A stretch of DNA of 64,000 nucleotides from Sphingopyxis sp. CCNWLW2. Its GTDB lineage: Bacteria > Pseudomonadota > Alphaproteobacteria > Sphingomonadales > Sphingomonadaceae. This document shows, in pieces, positions 34,749 through 43,574 of the stretch (position 1 is the stretch's first letter; every line of letters begins with the position of its first letter). The translations under genes were made by a program, and so were the position numbers. The DNA is taken from positions 186,001-250,000 of the forward strand of contig NZ_JBAWKJ010000001.1 of NCBI RefSeq assembly GCF_037095755.1, read 5' to 3'. The notes below the pieces were generated by a model. It was not told the DNA's origin. It searched no databases and worked only from the letters and a program-made list of their open reading frames with translations.

Positions 34749-36041
34749 ATGGCCATGCGCGGCAAACCCAAGAACAACACCAAGAAAATCGGCGATCGCG
34801 ACCTCAGCCCCGCCACGCTGATGATGGGACTCGGCTATGATCCCGTGCTTTCCGAAGGCTCGCTGAAGCCGCCGATCTTCCTGACCTCGACCTTCGCCTT
34901 CGAAAGCGCGGCGGCGGGCAAGCGCTTCTTCGAGCATATCACCGGCAAGCGCGAGGGACCTGCCGACGGCCTCGTCTATTCGCGCTTCAACGGCCCGAAC
35001 CAGGAAATCCTCGAGGACCGCCTCGCGGTCTGGGACGGCGCCGACGACAGCCTCGTCTTTTCGAGCGGCATGTCGGCGATCGCGACCCTGCTCCTCGCGC
35101 TCGTCGGCCAGAATGACGTGATCGTCCACTCGGGTCCGCTCTACGCCGCGACCGAAACGCTGATCGCGCGCATCCTGTCGCGCTTCGGGGTCAGCTTCGT
35201 CGATTTCCCCGCCGGCGCGACGCGCGAGGAAATCGACGCCATTCTCGCCCGCGCCCAGACGCTCGCCACTGAAAAGGGCGGCAAGGTCGCGCTCGTCTAT
35301 CTCGAAAGCCCCGCGAACCCGACCAACGCGCTCGTCGATGTCGAGGCGGTGCGCGCCGCACGCGACGCCGCTTTCCCCGGCGAACAGCAGCCGCCGATCG
35401 CGATCGACAACACCTTCCTCGGCCCGCTGTGGCAAAAGCCGATCCGCCAGGGCGCCGAACTCGTCGTCTACAGCCTCACCAAATATGCCGGCGGCCATTC
35501 GGACCTCGTCGCGGGCGGGGTGTCGGGCGACCAGCGCCTGCTCAACATCATCCGCCCGATGCGCAACACGATCGGCACGATCTGCGACCCCAACACCGCG
35601 TGGATGCTGCTGCGCAGCCTCGAAACGCTCGAACTGCGCATGAGCCGCGCGGGCGAGAATGCGCTGAAGGTCTGCACTTTCTTGCGCGATCATCCGAAGG
35701 TCGACGGGCTCGGCTATCTCGGCTTCATTCAGGACGCGCGCCAGAAGGACATCTTCGACCGCCATTGCACCGGCGCCGGGTCGACCTTCTCGCTGTTCAT
35801 CAAGGGCGGCGAGGCCGAGAGCTTCCGTTTTCTCGACGCGCTGAAGATCGCCAAGCTCGCGGTCAGCCTCGGGGGCACCGAGACGCTCGCCAGCCATCCC
35901 GCCGCGATGACGCATCTGTCGGTTCCCGACGAGCGCAAGAAGGCGCTCGGCATCACCGACAATCTGGTGCGCGTGTCGATCGGCATCGAAGATCCCGACG
36001 ACCTGATCGCCGACTTCGCGCAGGCATTGGACGCGGTTTGA
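34749..36041 (+). CDS. Cystathionine gamma-synthase/lyase family PLP enzyme
   Basis: A 430-residue trans-sulfuration enzyme with an extra 25-residue N-terminus. LVYSRFNGPNQEILEDRL is the cofactor-binding block; the PLP lysine is K245 in VVYSLTKYAGGHSDLVAGG. The usual methionine gamma-lyase Cys is absent (HSGPLYAATETL), unlike the enzyme at the left window edge, so it is a distinct paralogue. Reaction (cystathionine synthesis, cleavage, or another thiol exchange) cannot be settled. AAGGAG precedes the ATG. A half REP element follows its stop. Confidence 0.85.
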   Translation: MAMRGKPKNNTKKIGDRDLSPATLMMGLGYDPVLSEGSLKPPIFLTSTFAFESAAAGKRFFEHITGKREGPADGLVYSRFNGPNQEILEDRLAVWDGADDSLVFSSGMSAIATLLLALVGQNDVIVHSGPLYAATETLIARILSRFGVSFVDFPAGATREEIDAILARAQTLATEKGGKVALVYLESPANPTNALVDVEAVRAARDAAFPGEQQPPIAIDNTFLGPLWQKPIRQGAELVVYSLTKYAGGHSDLVAGGVSGDQRLLNIIRPMRNTIGTICDPNTAWMLLRSLETLELRMSRAGENALKVCTFLRDHPKVDGLGYLGFIQDARQKDIFDRHCTGAGSTFSLFIKGGEAESFRFLDALKIAKLAVSLGGTETLASHPAAMTHLSVPDERKKALGITDNLVRVSIGIEDPDDLIADFAQALDAV

Positions 36042-36061
36042 ACTATCGCCGTTAAACAACT

Positions 36062-36091
36062 TGTGCGCCCCCGCGAAGGCGGGGGCCCATC
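36062..36091. repeat. Half REP element
   Basis: Single arm TGTGCGCCCCCGCGAAGGCG..., with a self-pairing CCCCCGC-GAA-GGCGGGGG hairpin. The opposing arm is missing. It lies between the converging PLP-enzyme and HAD genes. Confidence 0.7.
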
Positions 36092-36139
36092 ACCTGCCGG
36101 CGCCATTTCGAACCGACCGGGACACGGTCCTGTTTTTCG

Positions 36140-36859
36140 TCAGCGCCGGGCACGCCAGTCGACGACCTGCCAGCCCATTTGCGGGGCGAGCAATTTCAGC
36201 TTGCGCGACGGCGTCGTCGCCACCGCCTCGTCGGCAAAATGCAGCATCGGATGATCGGAGACATGATCCGAATAAGCGCGGATATGCGCCCGGTCGCGGG
36301 TGATGTCATTGGCGGCCATCCAGCCGTCGATCCGCGCGAACTTCGCCTCGCCATAGCAATTGTCGCCGGCTAGCCGCGCGTGGATATGGTCGGCGCCATC
36401 GGGCTCGTCGAGCTGTGTCGCGAGCACATCGTCGATCCCGAGCCGCCGCGCGATCGCATCGACATAAAGGTGGAACGACGCCGTCGCGAGGAGCAGCCGA
36501 TATCCCGCCTCGCGGTCGGCGGCGATCTGCTCGAGCGCGGCAGGATGCAGTCCGCGCGCGACGACCTTGTCGGCATAGCTTTCGGCGAGCGGCGCGATTT
36601 CGGTGCGACGAAAGCGCTTGCCGACAAGCAGCCTGAGGTTGATCGCCTTCAGCCGCGAGCGGTCGATCAGGCGCAGCGAATAGGCCGCCCCTGCAAGTCC
36701 CACCAGCGGCAACAGCAAGAGCCGCCATTGCTGGCGCCGCTGCGCAACATGCATGAGGAAACCGCTGTAAGTCCCTGAACGCGTTATCGTCCGGTCCATG
36801 TCGTACATCGCGACGCGGTGCGCATAATCGGGGATCGGCGTGGCGAGCGGGTCTTCCAT
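36140..36859 (-). CDS. HAD-IB family phosphatase
   Basis: A 239-residue HAD hydrolase. Motif I MYDMDRTITRSG (about 18-29) carries the Asp nucleophile and general acid; LLATASFHLYVD is motif II; YSDHVSDHPML is motif IV. Helical cap between. Similar proteins act on phosphatidylglycerophosphate, phosphoserine or other small phosphates; a hydrophobic segment in the cap (LLLLPLVGLAGAAYSL) hints at membrane association. GGGAGGGGG precedes the ATG at 36859. Divergent from the Mla operon. Confidence 0.85.
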   Translation of the reverse strand: MEDPLATPIPDYAHRVAMYDMDRTITRSGTYSGFLMHVAQRRQQWRLLLLPLVGLAGAAYSLRLIDRSRLKAINLRLLVGKRFRRTEIAPLAESYADKVVARGLHPAALEQIAADREAGYRLLLATASFHLYVDAIARRLGIDDVLATQLDEPDGADHIHARLAGDNCYGEAKFARIDGWMAANDITRDRAHIRAYSDHVSDHPMLHFADEAVATTPSRKLKLLAPQMGWQVVDWRARR

Positions 36860-36947
36860 CCCCCTCCCATAATGTGACCCGGCATGGCGGCCAAGACCCG
36901 GCAAGCTAAACCATGGATTCACTTGCCGTCGTGGGGCAAATAAGACA

Positions 36948-38066
36948 ATGTCCGGCACGATGGTTGCCAGGGCGGATTTCGAACATAGCGACGGTGCCGA
37001 GGGTGCCGAAGTTCGCTTCACCGGCCGTCTGACGCTCGCGCGTCTGGGTGACGTTCCCGCGCGTCTCGATGCGCTGGGTCCGATCGCGACCCTTGATCTC
37101 TCGGCACTCGAACGCATCGACACCGTCGGCGCCTGGATCGTGACGCGCACCGCCAAGGAACATGGTTCGAAAGTCGTCGGCGCGAGCGAAGAAGCGCAGC
37201 GCCTGCTCGAGGCACTCGCCAGCGACAAGAGCGAATATCGCGTCCACCGCGATCGCCGCCCGGGCTGGGCGCGGATGCTCGAACAGGTCGGCAACGCCAG
37301 CGTTGCGATCTGGCACGAACTTCTGGGTATCGTTGGTTTTTTCGGCGCGATGATCATCGCGCTGGGCATCCAGATTCGCGCGCGCCGCCGCCTCCGCTGG
37401 AATGCGGTCGTGATGCGTTTTCAGGCCGTGGGTGTCGACGCCCTCCCCATCATTGGCCTGATGAGCTTCCTGATCGGGATCGTCATCGCGCAGCAGGGCG
37501 CGGTGCAGCTCGAACAATTCGGGCTGGAGGTGTTCACGATCAACCTCGTCGGCCGCGCCTCGATCCGCGAACTTGGCCTGCTGATGACCGCGATCATGGT
37601 CGCGGGCCGCTCGGGCTCGGCCTTCGCAGCACAGATCGGCACGATGAAGCTGACCGAAGAGATCGACGCGATGCGCACGATCGGGGTGTCGCCGATGGAA
37701 GCGATCGTGCTGCCGCGCGTCGCCGCGTCGACGATCACCATGCCGCTGCTCGGTTTCTACGCCAGCCTGTGCGCGATCGCGGGCGGCGGCGCCTTTGTCT
37801 GGATCGGGCTCGACATCCCGCCGCTCACCTATATCCAGCGGCTGCGCGAAATCATTCCGATGACCGATTTTTACATCATGCTGATCAAGGCGCCGGTGTT
37901 CGGCATATTGATCGGCGTCACCGGCTGTTACGAAGGCATGCAGGTGCGCCAGAATGCCGAGGAGGTCGGCCAGCGCACGACATCGGCGGTGGTCGCCGCG
38001 ATCTTCCTCGTCATCGTCCTGGACGCGATGTTCGCCGTCTTCTTCTCTTCGCTGGGATGGAATTGA
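36948..38066 (+). CDS. mlaE: MlaE-type permease with N-terminal STAS domain
   Basis: A 372-residue membrane subunit of an Mla/MCE lipid ABC transporter. The first 110 residues form a STAS-like domain (FTGRLTLARLGDVPARLDA, TLDLSALERIDTVGAWIV), as in the separate MlaB protein of E. coli, here fused. The MlaE permease follows with FQAVGVDALPIIGLMSFLIG and the conserved loop FAAQIGTMKLTEEIDAMRTI. It moves phospholipids between outer and inner membranes. First of four co-oriented, overlapping genes. Confidence 0.92.
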   Translation: MSGTMVARADFEHSDGAEGAEVRFTGRLTLARLGDVPARLDALGPIATLDLSALERIDTVGAWIVTRTAKEHGSKVVGASEEAQRLLEALASDKSEYRVHRDRRPGWARMLEQVGNASVAIWHELLGIVGFFGAMIIALGIQIRARRRLRWNAVVMRFQAVGVDALPIIGLMSFLIGIVIAQQGAVQLEQFGLEVFTINLVGRASIRELGLLMTAIMVAGRSGSAFAAQIGTMKLTEEIDAMRTIGVSPMEAIVLPRVAASTITMPLLGFYASLCAIAGGGAFVWIGLDIPPLTYIQRLREIIPMTDFYIMLIKAPVFGILIGVTGCYEGMQVRQNAEEVGQRTTSAVVAAIFLVIVLDAMFAVFFSSLGWN

Positions 38067-38920
38067 TGAGCGAAGAGATCGAACAGGAAATCAAGGAAGA
38101 GCTTGCCGCCGCCGACGCGGTGCGGCCCGAAAAGTTCGACGAGGCGATCTGCATTCGCGGTCTCCGCAACCAGTTCGGCGACGCGGTGATCCATGAGGAT
38201 CTCGACCTCACCGTCCGCTCGGGCGAAATCCTCGGCGTCGTCGGCGGATCGGGCACCGGCAAATCGGTGCTGATGCGTTCGATCATCGGCCTCCAGACGC
38301 CGGCCGCGGGCGAGATCGAAGTCTATGGCAAGACACTCGACACGATCGCCAATGAAGAGGAATCGCGCGACTTGCGCCGACGCTGGGGCGTGATGTTCCA
38401 GGGCGGCGCACTCTTTTCGACGCTGAGCGTCGCCGAGAATATCCAGGTTCCGCTGCGCGAATATTATCCGCGGCTCGACCAAAGGCTGCTCGACGAGATC
38501 GCCGCGTACAAGGTCGCGATGGTGGGCCTGCCCCCCGATGCCGGCCCCAAATTTCCGGCCGAACTGTCGGGCGGGATGGTCAAGCGCGCCGGGCTTGCCC
38601 GCGCGCTCGCGCTCGACCCGGCGCTGCTCTTTCTCGACGAACCGACCGCGGGGCTCGACCCGATCGGCGCCGCGAAGTTCGACGAACTGCTGCGCGGGCT
38701 TGCCGACACGATGGGCCTGACCGTCTTCCTGATCACCCACGACCTCGACACGCTTTATGCAACCTGCGACCGCGTCGCGGTATTGGCGGAGAAGAAGGTG
38801 ATCGCGGTCGGCACCATCCCGGAACTGCTTGCCACCGAGCATCCGTGGATACAGGATTATTTCAACGGGCCACGCGGCCGTGCAGCGGCAAGCGGGAACC
38901 AAACCGCGAAGCGGCGATAG
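38066..38920 (+). CDS. mlaF: MlaF-type ABC transporter ATPase
   Basis: A 284-residue cytosolic ATPase. Walker A GGSGTGKS (about 60-67), Q-loop VMFQGGALFSTLS, signature LSGGMVKRAGLARAL, Walker B ALLFLDEPTAGLDPIG, and H-loop LITHDL. A 25-residue acidic N-terminus (SEEIEQEIKEELAAAD) is unusual. Start is the ATG at 38066, sharing one base with the stop of the permease; an ATG 9 nt upstream lies in the permease's last codons. Powers the Mla complex with the neighbours. Confidence 0.92.
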   Translation: MSEEIEQEIKEELAAADAVRPEKFDEAICIRGLRNQFGDAVIHEDLDLTVRSGEILGVVGGSGTGKSVLMRSIIGLQTPAAGEIEVYGKTLDTIANEEESRDLRRRWGVMFQGGALFSTLSVAENIQVPLREYYPRLDQRLLDEIAAYKVAMVGLPPDAGPKFPAELSGGMVKRAGLARALALDPALLFLDEPTAGLDPIGAAKFDELLRGLADTMGLTVFLITHDLDTLYATCDRVAVLAEKKVIAVGTIPELLATEHPWIQDYFNGPRGRAAASGNQTAKRR

Positions 38921-38929
38921 GAACAGCTG

Positions 38930-39871
38930 ATGGAAACACGCTCAAACAACGTCCTCGTCGGCGCTTTTGTCCTCTTCTTTACTGCGGCGCTCGCCTTTTT
39001 CGTGGTCTGGCTGGCGAACGACAGCGGCGGCGACAAGCGCGAATATGATATATTCTTCAAACAGTCGGTCGACGGCTTGAACAAAGGCGCCGCGGTGCAA
39101 TTCTCCGGCGTTCCCGCAGGCCAGGTCCGCGAAATCGCGCTGTGGCCGGAGGACCCGCAATTCGTCCGCGTCCGGATCGAAGTGAACGAGGGGGTCCCCG
39201 TGCTGCAAGGCACGACCGCCGCGCTCGAGGGCGTCGGCTTTACCGGCGTGTCGCAAATCTCGCTCGATGGCGCGGTCAAGGGCGCGCCGCCGATCACCGA
39301 CAAGGGCCCCGCGGGCAAGCCCGTGATCCCGACGCGCGTCGGGGGCCTCGGCGAACTGCTTAACACCGCGCCGCAATTGCTCCAGCGCCTGTCGACGCTG
39401 ACCGAGCGGCTGGCCGAACTCGCCGACGACGAGAATCAGGCGAGCCTTCGCGGCATCCTCAACAATGTCGAGGCATCGACCGCGATCCTCGCGCGCAACG
39501 GCCCGGCGATCGAACGTGCGCTCGCCGACACGCGGATCGCGATCCAGCAGACGGGCGTGGCCGCCGAACAGATCGGCAATCTGGCCGCATCGGCGCAAGG
39601 AACGATCGACCGCAACGTCGATCCGGCGATGGCGAACCTGCGCGACACGCTGAAATCGGCCAACGCATCGATGGCGACGCTGGAAGGGGCGATCGCCGAT
39701 GCGCGGCCCGGGCTCAAGACATTCAGCGAAACGACGATTCCCGAAGCCAATGCGCTGATCCGCGATCTGCGCCGCACCTCCGCCTCGCTGTCCAGCCTGA
39801 CCGACAAGCTCGACCAGCAGGGCGCGGGCGCGGTTCTCGGCGGCAGCCAGCTGCCCGACTACAAGAAATGA
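38930..39871 (+). CDS. mlaD: MlaD-type MCE domain protein
   Basis: A 313-residue protein anchored by one N-terminal helix (NVLVGAFVLFFTAALAFFVVW, about 7-27), with an MCE domain (about 38-118, YDIFFKQSVDGLNKGAAVQF and GVPAGQVREI) and a long helical tail (140-300) with coiled-coil-like heptads. The tail exceeds E. coli MlaD and resembles larger MCE proteins that form periplasmic tunnels. It binds the lipid in the complex. Confidence 0.9.
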   Translation: METRSNNVLVGAFVLFFTAALAFFVVWLANDSGGDKREYDIFFKQSVDGLNKGAAVQFSGVPAGQVREIALWPEDPQFVRVRIEVNEGVPVLQGTTAALEGVGFTGVSQISLDGAVKGAPPITDKGPAGKPVIPTRVGGLGELLNTAPQLLQRLSTLTERLAELADDENQASLRGILNNVEASTAILARNGPAIERALADTRIAIQQTGVAAEQIGNLAASAQGTIDRNVDPAMANLRDTLKSANASMATLEGAIADARPGLKTFSETTIPEANALIRDLRRTSASLSSLTDKLDQQGAGAVLGGSQLPDYKK

Positions 39872-40479
39872 GGATGCCCATGATGCGAAGATTCCGCGCC
39901 CCGCTGGTTGCCGTCATCGCGGCTGTGACGCTCTCGGGCTGCATCGGGCTCGGCGGCAAGACCCCGCCCTTCCTGCTGACGCTCGACGCCGACGCCGCGC
40001 CCGCCGCCGGCGGTGCGCGCACCGCGACCGAAGCCGCGACGCTGACGATCCTGATCCCGACCGCCCCGCAAAAGCTGCGCACGACGCGCATCCCGGTGCA
40101 GCAGGACGGATCGAGCGTCGCCTATGTCAAGGACGCGCAATGGGTCGAGGCACCGTCGCGCCTGTTCCAGCGGCTCGTCTCCGAAACCGTGTCGGCGCGC
40201 ACGACGCGCGTCGTGCTCGACGAAGGGCAATATCTGACCGCGCCGGGCGAGCAGCTTGCGGGGCAGCTGATGGAATTCGGCGTCGACGCCGCCACCAACG
40301 AGGTCGTCGTGGTCTATCAGGCGATGCTGGTGTCGGCAGGCGGCAAGACGGTGACGCAGCGCCGCTTCGAAGCGCGCGAGGCGATCGGCGGCAAGGTCGA
40401 AGCCAAACCCGTCGGCGAGGCGCTGACCCGCGCCGCGAACAAGGTCGCGGTCGAGGTCACGGGCTGGCTGGTCGGCTAG
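39868..40479 (+). CDS. ABC-type transport auxiliary lipoprotein (PqiC-like)
   Basis: A 203-residue lipoprotein. Signal with lipobox VTLSGC (lipid Cys at about 25). The body has strands typical of the PqiC/YmbA family (TLTILIPTAPQKLRTTRIPV, VAYVKDAQWVEAPSRLFQRL, LAGQLMEFGVDAATNEVVVV). It probably sits in the outer membrane and completes the MCE transport path. The ATG overlaps the mlaD stop (ATGA). Last gene of the operon. Confidence 0.88.
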   Translation: MRMPMMRRFRAPLVAVIAAVTLSGCIGLGGKTPPFLLTLDADAAPAAGGARTATEAATLTILIPTAPQKLRTTRIPVQQDGSSVAYVKDAQWVEAPSRLFQRLVSETVSARTTRVVLDEGQYLTAPGEQLAGQLMEFGVDAATNEVVVVYQAMLVSAGGKTVTQRRFEAREAIGGKVEAKPVGEALTRAANKVAVEVTGWLVG

Positions 40480-40518
40480 TCCCCCTCCCCATTGCCATTT
40501 CGTGCCGCTGCGCCTAGA

Positions 40519-40577
40519 GGGCGCCGCATCACATCACCTGTTCCTGCGCAGCCTCTTCCGGGTTTCCGGCTGCGCCC
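40519..40577 (+). promoter_or_regulatory. Structured leader of the SMR exporter gene
   Basis: The stretch holds GCGCAGCC (40546-40553) and GGCTGCGC (40568-40575), a perfect 8-bp stem, followed by CCTTTCCTTTC. A rival 6-bp stem pairs GGGCGC (40519-40524) with GCGCCC (40572-40577); the two share bases and cannot form together. Such mutually exclusive hairpins upstream of a SugE/Gdx gene suggest an attenuator. I do not see the ACGR loops of guanidine-II or the conserved core of guanidine-I riboswitches. Confidence 0.35.
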
Positions 40578-40614
40578 TTTCCTTTCGAGCCCGCCGACTT
40601 GAAAGGACTATGCC

Positions 40615-40935
40615 ATGGCGTGGGTCATCCTCGCGATCGCCGTTGTTACCGAAATCATCTGGGCGCTCAGCCTGAAATGGGCCGCGACGCTCGGGACCTG
40701 GCAGGCATCGGTCGTTCCGGTCTCGCTCAGCTTTTTGAACATGGCGCTGCTGGCGTTCGCGATGCGCGGGATCTCGGCCGGGACCGCCTATGCGATCTGG
40801 ACCGGCCTCGGCGCCGTCGGCGTCATCATCGGCGGCATTTTCTGGTTCGGCGAGAAGGTGAACGCGGTCCAGATCGGCTTCATGGCGCTGATCGTCATCG
40901 GCGTCGCCGGGACCAAGCTGTTTTCGACGACCTGA
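40615..40935 (+). CDS. sugE: SMR exporter, SugE/Gdx (guanidinium) subtype
   Basis: A 106-residue, four-helix drug/metabolite exporter of the small multidrug resistance family. Residues EIIWALSLKW (about 13-22) show the E13-W16-K20 pattern of the SugE/Gdx group, which exports guanidinium, rather than EmrE. GTAYAIWTGLGAVG is the conserved helix-3 motif. It acts as an antiparallel dimer with proton exchange. AAAGGA precedes the ATG at 40615; the ATG at 40610 is out of frame. Ends one base from the convergent pepN. Confidence 0.88.
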   Translation: MAWVILAIAVVTEIIWALSLKWAATLGTWQASVVPVSLSFLNMALLAFAMRGISAGTAYAIWTGLGAVGVIIGGIFWFGEKVNAVQIGFMALIVIGVAGTKLFSTT

Positions 40936-40936
40936 T

Positions 40937-43528
40937 CTAGCCGAGCAGGCTTTTCGAAGCCTGCTCGGTGACGTCGCGCGACAGGCCGGGCTGCGCGAGG
41001 ATACGCTCGAGCTCCGCCTTCATCAGTGCCTGTCGCCCCTCGTCGAAGCGTTTCCAGCGGCCGAGCGGCGGGATCATCTTGGCCGCGGTCTGCGGGTTCT
41101 TCGGATCGAGCGCGATGACGAGGTCGGCGATCAGCCTGTACCCCGCCCCGTCGGCCTGATGGAACGCCGCCTGATTGCCCGTCAGCGCGCCGTAGAGCGA
41201 GCGCACGCGGTTGGGGTTGGCGAGCGTGAAGTCAGGGTGCTGCGCCAGCGCCTTCACCGCATCGACGGTGTCCGCGCGCATCGACCACGCCTGCACCTGG
41301 AACCATTTGTCGAGCACGAGCGGATTGTCGCGATAGCGCTGATAGAAGATGTCGAGCGCCGCCACGCGCTCGTCGCTGTCGCCATGCGCGAGCGTCGCGA
41401 GCGCCGCCTGCCGCTCGGTCATGCCGTCGGCGTCGGAGAAGATGCCGAACGCGAGCGCCGGGGCATCGCCCGCCCCCGTCGCGGCGAGATAGGCGAGCGC
41501 GACGCCGCGCAGGCGGCGGCCGCCCTTGGCCTTGCTCGACAGGTCGGTCGCGGGCGGGGCGCTGCCGGCAAGGATCGCGCGCCATTTCGTTTCGAGCGCG
41601 GTGCCGATCGCTGCCTGCAAGGCGAGCCGCTCGCGGCGGATCGCATCGGGGTCGACGGTGACCATTTGGTCGCCGATAAAGGCTTCGCTCGGCAGCAGCA
41701 CCGCTTCGGCGACGAAGGCGGGGTCGTTTGCCGCGCCGGCGAGCGTCTGGCCGACCGCGTCGATCACCGCCCGAGTATCGCCCGTCTTGCCCGATACCGC
41801 GGCGACGAGCGTATCGAGCATCAGCTGCTGCAACGCTTCATAACGCGCGAACGGGTCGTCGTCGTGCGCGGCGAGCCACGCGAGCTCGCCGGGGCCGCGC
41901 TCGAAATCGACGATGATCGGCGCCGAAAAGCCGCGGTTGACCGACAGCGCCGGGCGCGCCGCGAAGGTGCCGAGCGCGATGCGCTGCGTTGCGCCGGTCA
42001 CGATGACGAGCGTGTCGGCGAGCGCACCGCCGCTGCCGTCCATCGCGAAAGCGGCGAGACGCAGCGGCATCATCATGGGCTGTTTCTCAGGCTGCCCCGG
42101 CGTCGGCGGCACCGTCTGCACGATGTCGAGCGACCAGTGGCCGCCCTCTTCGGCCAGCGACAGTTTGAGCCGCGGCGTGCCGGCCTGCTCGTACCAGCGG
42201 CGGAACTGCGCAAGGTCGATGCCCGCGCCGTCCTCGATCGCACGCACGAAATCCTCGCACGTCGCAGCCTCGCCGTCGTGGCGGTCGAAATAGAGGTCGG
42301 TGCCTTTGCGGAAGCGGTCGGGGCCGACCATCGTCGCCATCATGCGGATGATCTCGGCGCCCTTGTTATAGATGGTCGCGGTGTAGAAATTCGAGATTTC
42401 CTGGAAACTGTCGGGGCGGATCGGGTGCGCGAGCGGCCCGGCATCCTCGGGGAATTGCGCCGCGCGGAGCAGGCGGACATCCTCGATCCGCTTGACCGGC
42501 GGCGACCCCATGTCAGCCGAGAAATTCTGGTCGCGAAAGACGGTGAAGCCCTCTTTCAGGCTGAGCTGGAACCAGTCGCGGCAGGTGACGCGGTTGCCCG
42601 ACCAATTATGGAAATATTCGTGCGCGACGACGCCCTCGACCCCGTCATAATCGACGTCGGTCGCGGTGTCGGGATCGGCGAGGATATAGCGGGTGTTGAA
42701 GATGTTGAGGCCCTTATTCTCCATCGCCCCCATGTTGAAATCGCTGACCGCGACGATGTTGAACAGGTCGAGGTCATATTCGCGGCCATAGACGCGCTCG
42801 TCCCACGCCATGCTGTCCTTGAGCGCCTGCATCGCATGGCCGGTGCGATCCTGATCGCCGCCCCGCACCCAGATGCCGAGTTCGACCTCGCGCCCCGACA
42901 TCGTCGTGAAGCTGTCCTTGTTGACGACAAGGTCGCCGGCGACGAGCGCGAAGAGATAGGAGGGCTTCGGCCACGGGTCTTCCCACAGCGCCCAATGATC
43001 GCTCCCCGCTTCGCCCTGATCGACGCAATTGCCGTTCGACAGCAGGATCGGGAACGCGGCTTTGTCGCCCTGCATCCGCACCTTGTAGCGGCTCAGCACG
43101 TCGGGGCGGTCGGGGTGGAAGGTGATGCGGCGAAAGCCTTCGGCCTCGCACTGGGTGCAAAGCAGGCCGCCCGACGCATAAAGCCCCGAAAGTTGCGTGT
43201 TCGATGCGGGGTCGATCACCGTGTCGACCTCGACCGTCGCCGCGGCGCGTTCGCCAAGGTCGACGATCAGGTCGCTGCCCTCCATCCGCCAGTCGTTCCA
43301 CACCTCGCCATCGACGCGCACCGCGGCGGGGCTCAGCCCGTCGCCGCGCAGCGTGAGCGGCACCGGCGCGTCGGCCTGGCGCACGACCGACAGCGCCGCG
43401 CCGACCTTTGTCGCGTCGATCCCGAGCGCGAAATCGAGCGCGATATCGGGGATCTGCCATTCGGGCGCACGATAATCGCTGCGATAGATGGTGACGGGAA
43501 TGGCGGGCGTGGAGGAAGCGTCGGTCAT
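40937..43528 (-). CDS. pepN: Aminopeptidase N (M1 family)
   Basis: An 863-residue zinc metallopeptidase removing N-terminal residues from peptides in the cytosol. The exopeptidase motif GAMENKGLNIFNT and zinc-binding VAHEYFHNWSGNR with LKEGFTVFRD (second Glu ligand) are complete. The N-terminal FHPDRPDVLSRY region and the C-terminal helical domain match the E. coli type (870 residues). Divergent from an SDR/epimerase-like gene with a 46-nt spacer. Confidence 0.96.
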   Translation of the reverse strand: MTDASSTPAIPVTIYRSDYRAPEWQIPDIALDFALGIDATKVGAALSVVRQADAPVPLTLRGDGLSPAAVRVDGEVWNDWRMEGSDLIVDLGERAAATVEVDTVIDPASNTQLSGLYASGGLLCTQCEAEGFRRITFHPDRPDVLSRYKVRMQGDKAAFPILLSNGNCVDQGEAGSDHWALWEDPWPKPSYLFALVAGDLVVNKDSFTTMSGREVELGIWVRGGDQDRTGHAMQALKDSMAWDERVYGREYDLDLFNIVAVSDFNMGAMENKGLNIFNTRYILADPDTATDVDYDGVEGVVAHEYFHNWSGNRVTCRDWFQLSLKEGFTVFRDQNFSADMGSPPVKRIEDVRLLRAAQFPEDAGPLAHPIRPDSFQEISNFYTATIYNKGAEIIRMMATMVGPDRFRKGTDLYFDRHDGEAATCEDFVRAIEDGAGIDLAQFRRWYEQAGTPRLKLSLAEEGGHWSLDIVQTVPPTPGQPEKQPMMMPLRLAAFAMDGSGGALADTLVIVTGATQRIALGTFAARPALSVNRGFSAPIIVDFERGPGELAWLAAHDDDPFARYEALQQLMLDTLVAAVSGKTGDTRAVIDAVGQTLAGAANDPAFVAEAVLLPSEAFIGDQMVTVDPDAIRRERLALQAAIGTALETKWRAILAGSAPPATDLSSKAKGGRRLRGVALAYLAATGAGDAPALAFGIFSDADGMTERQAALATLAHGDSDERVAALDIFYQRYRDNPLVLDKWFQVQAWSMRADTVDAVKALAQHPDFTLANPNRVRSLYGALTGNQAAFHQADGAGYRLIADLVIALDPKNPQTAAKMIPPLGRWKRFDEGRQALMKAELERILAQPGLSRDVTEQASKSLLG

Positions 43529-43574
43529 GCGATCGATCTAGGCACAGCGCCGCCGACGCGCAATAAGGCGCGCG

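Noticed and set aside
40480..40614. Guanidine-II (mini-ykkC) riboswitch ahead of sugE
   Set aside because: The two hairpins lack the ACGR loops that define the class; reported instead as an unassigned structured leader.
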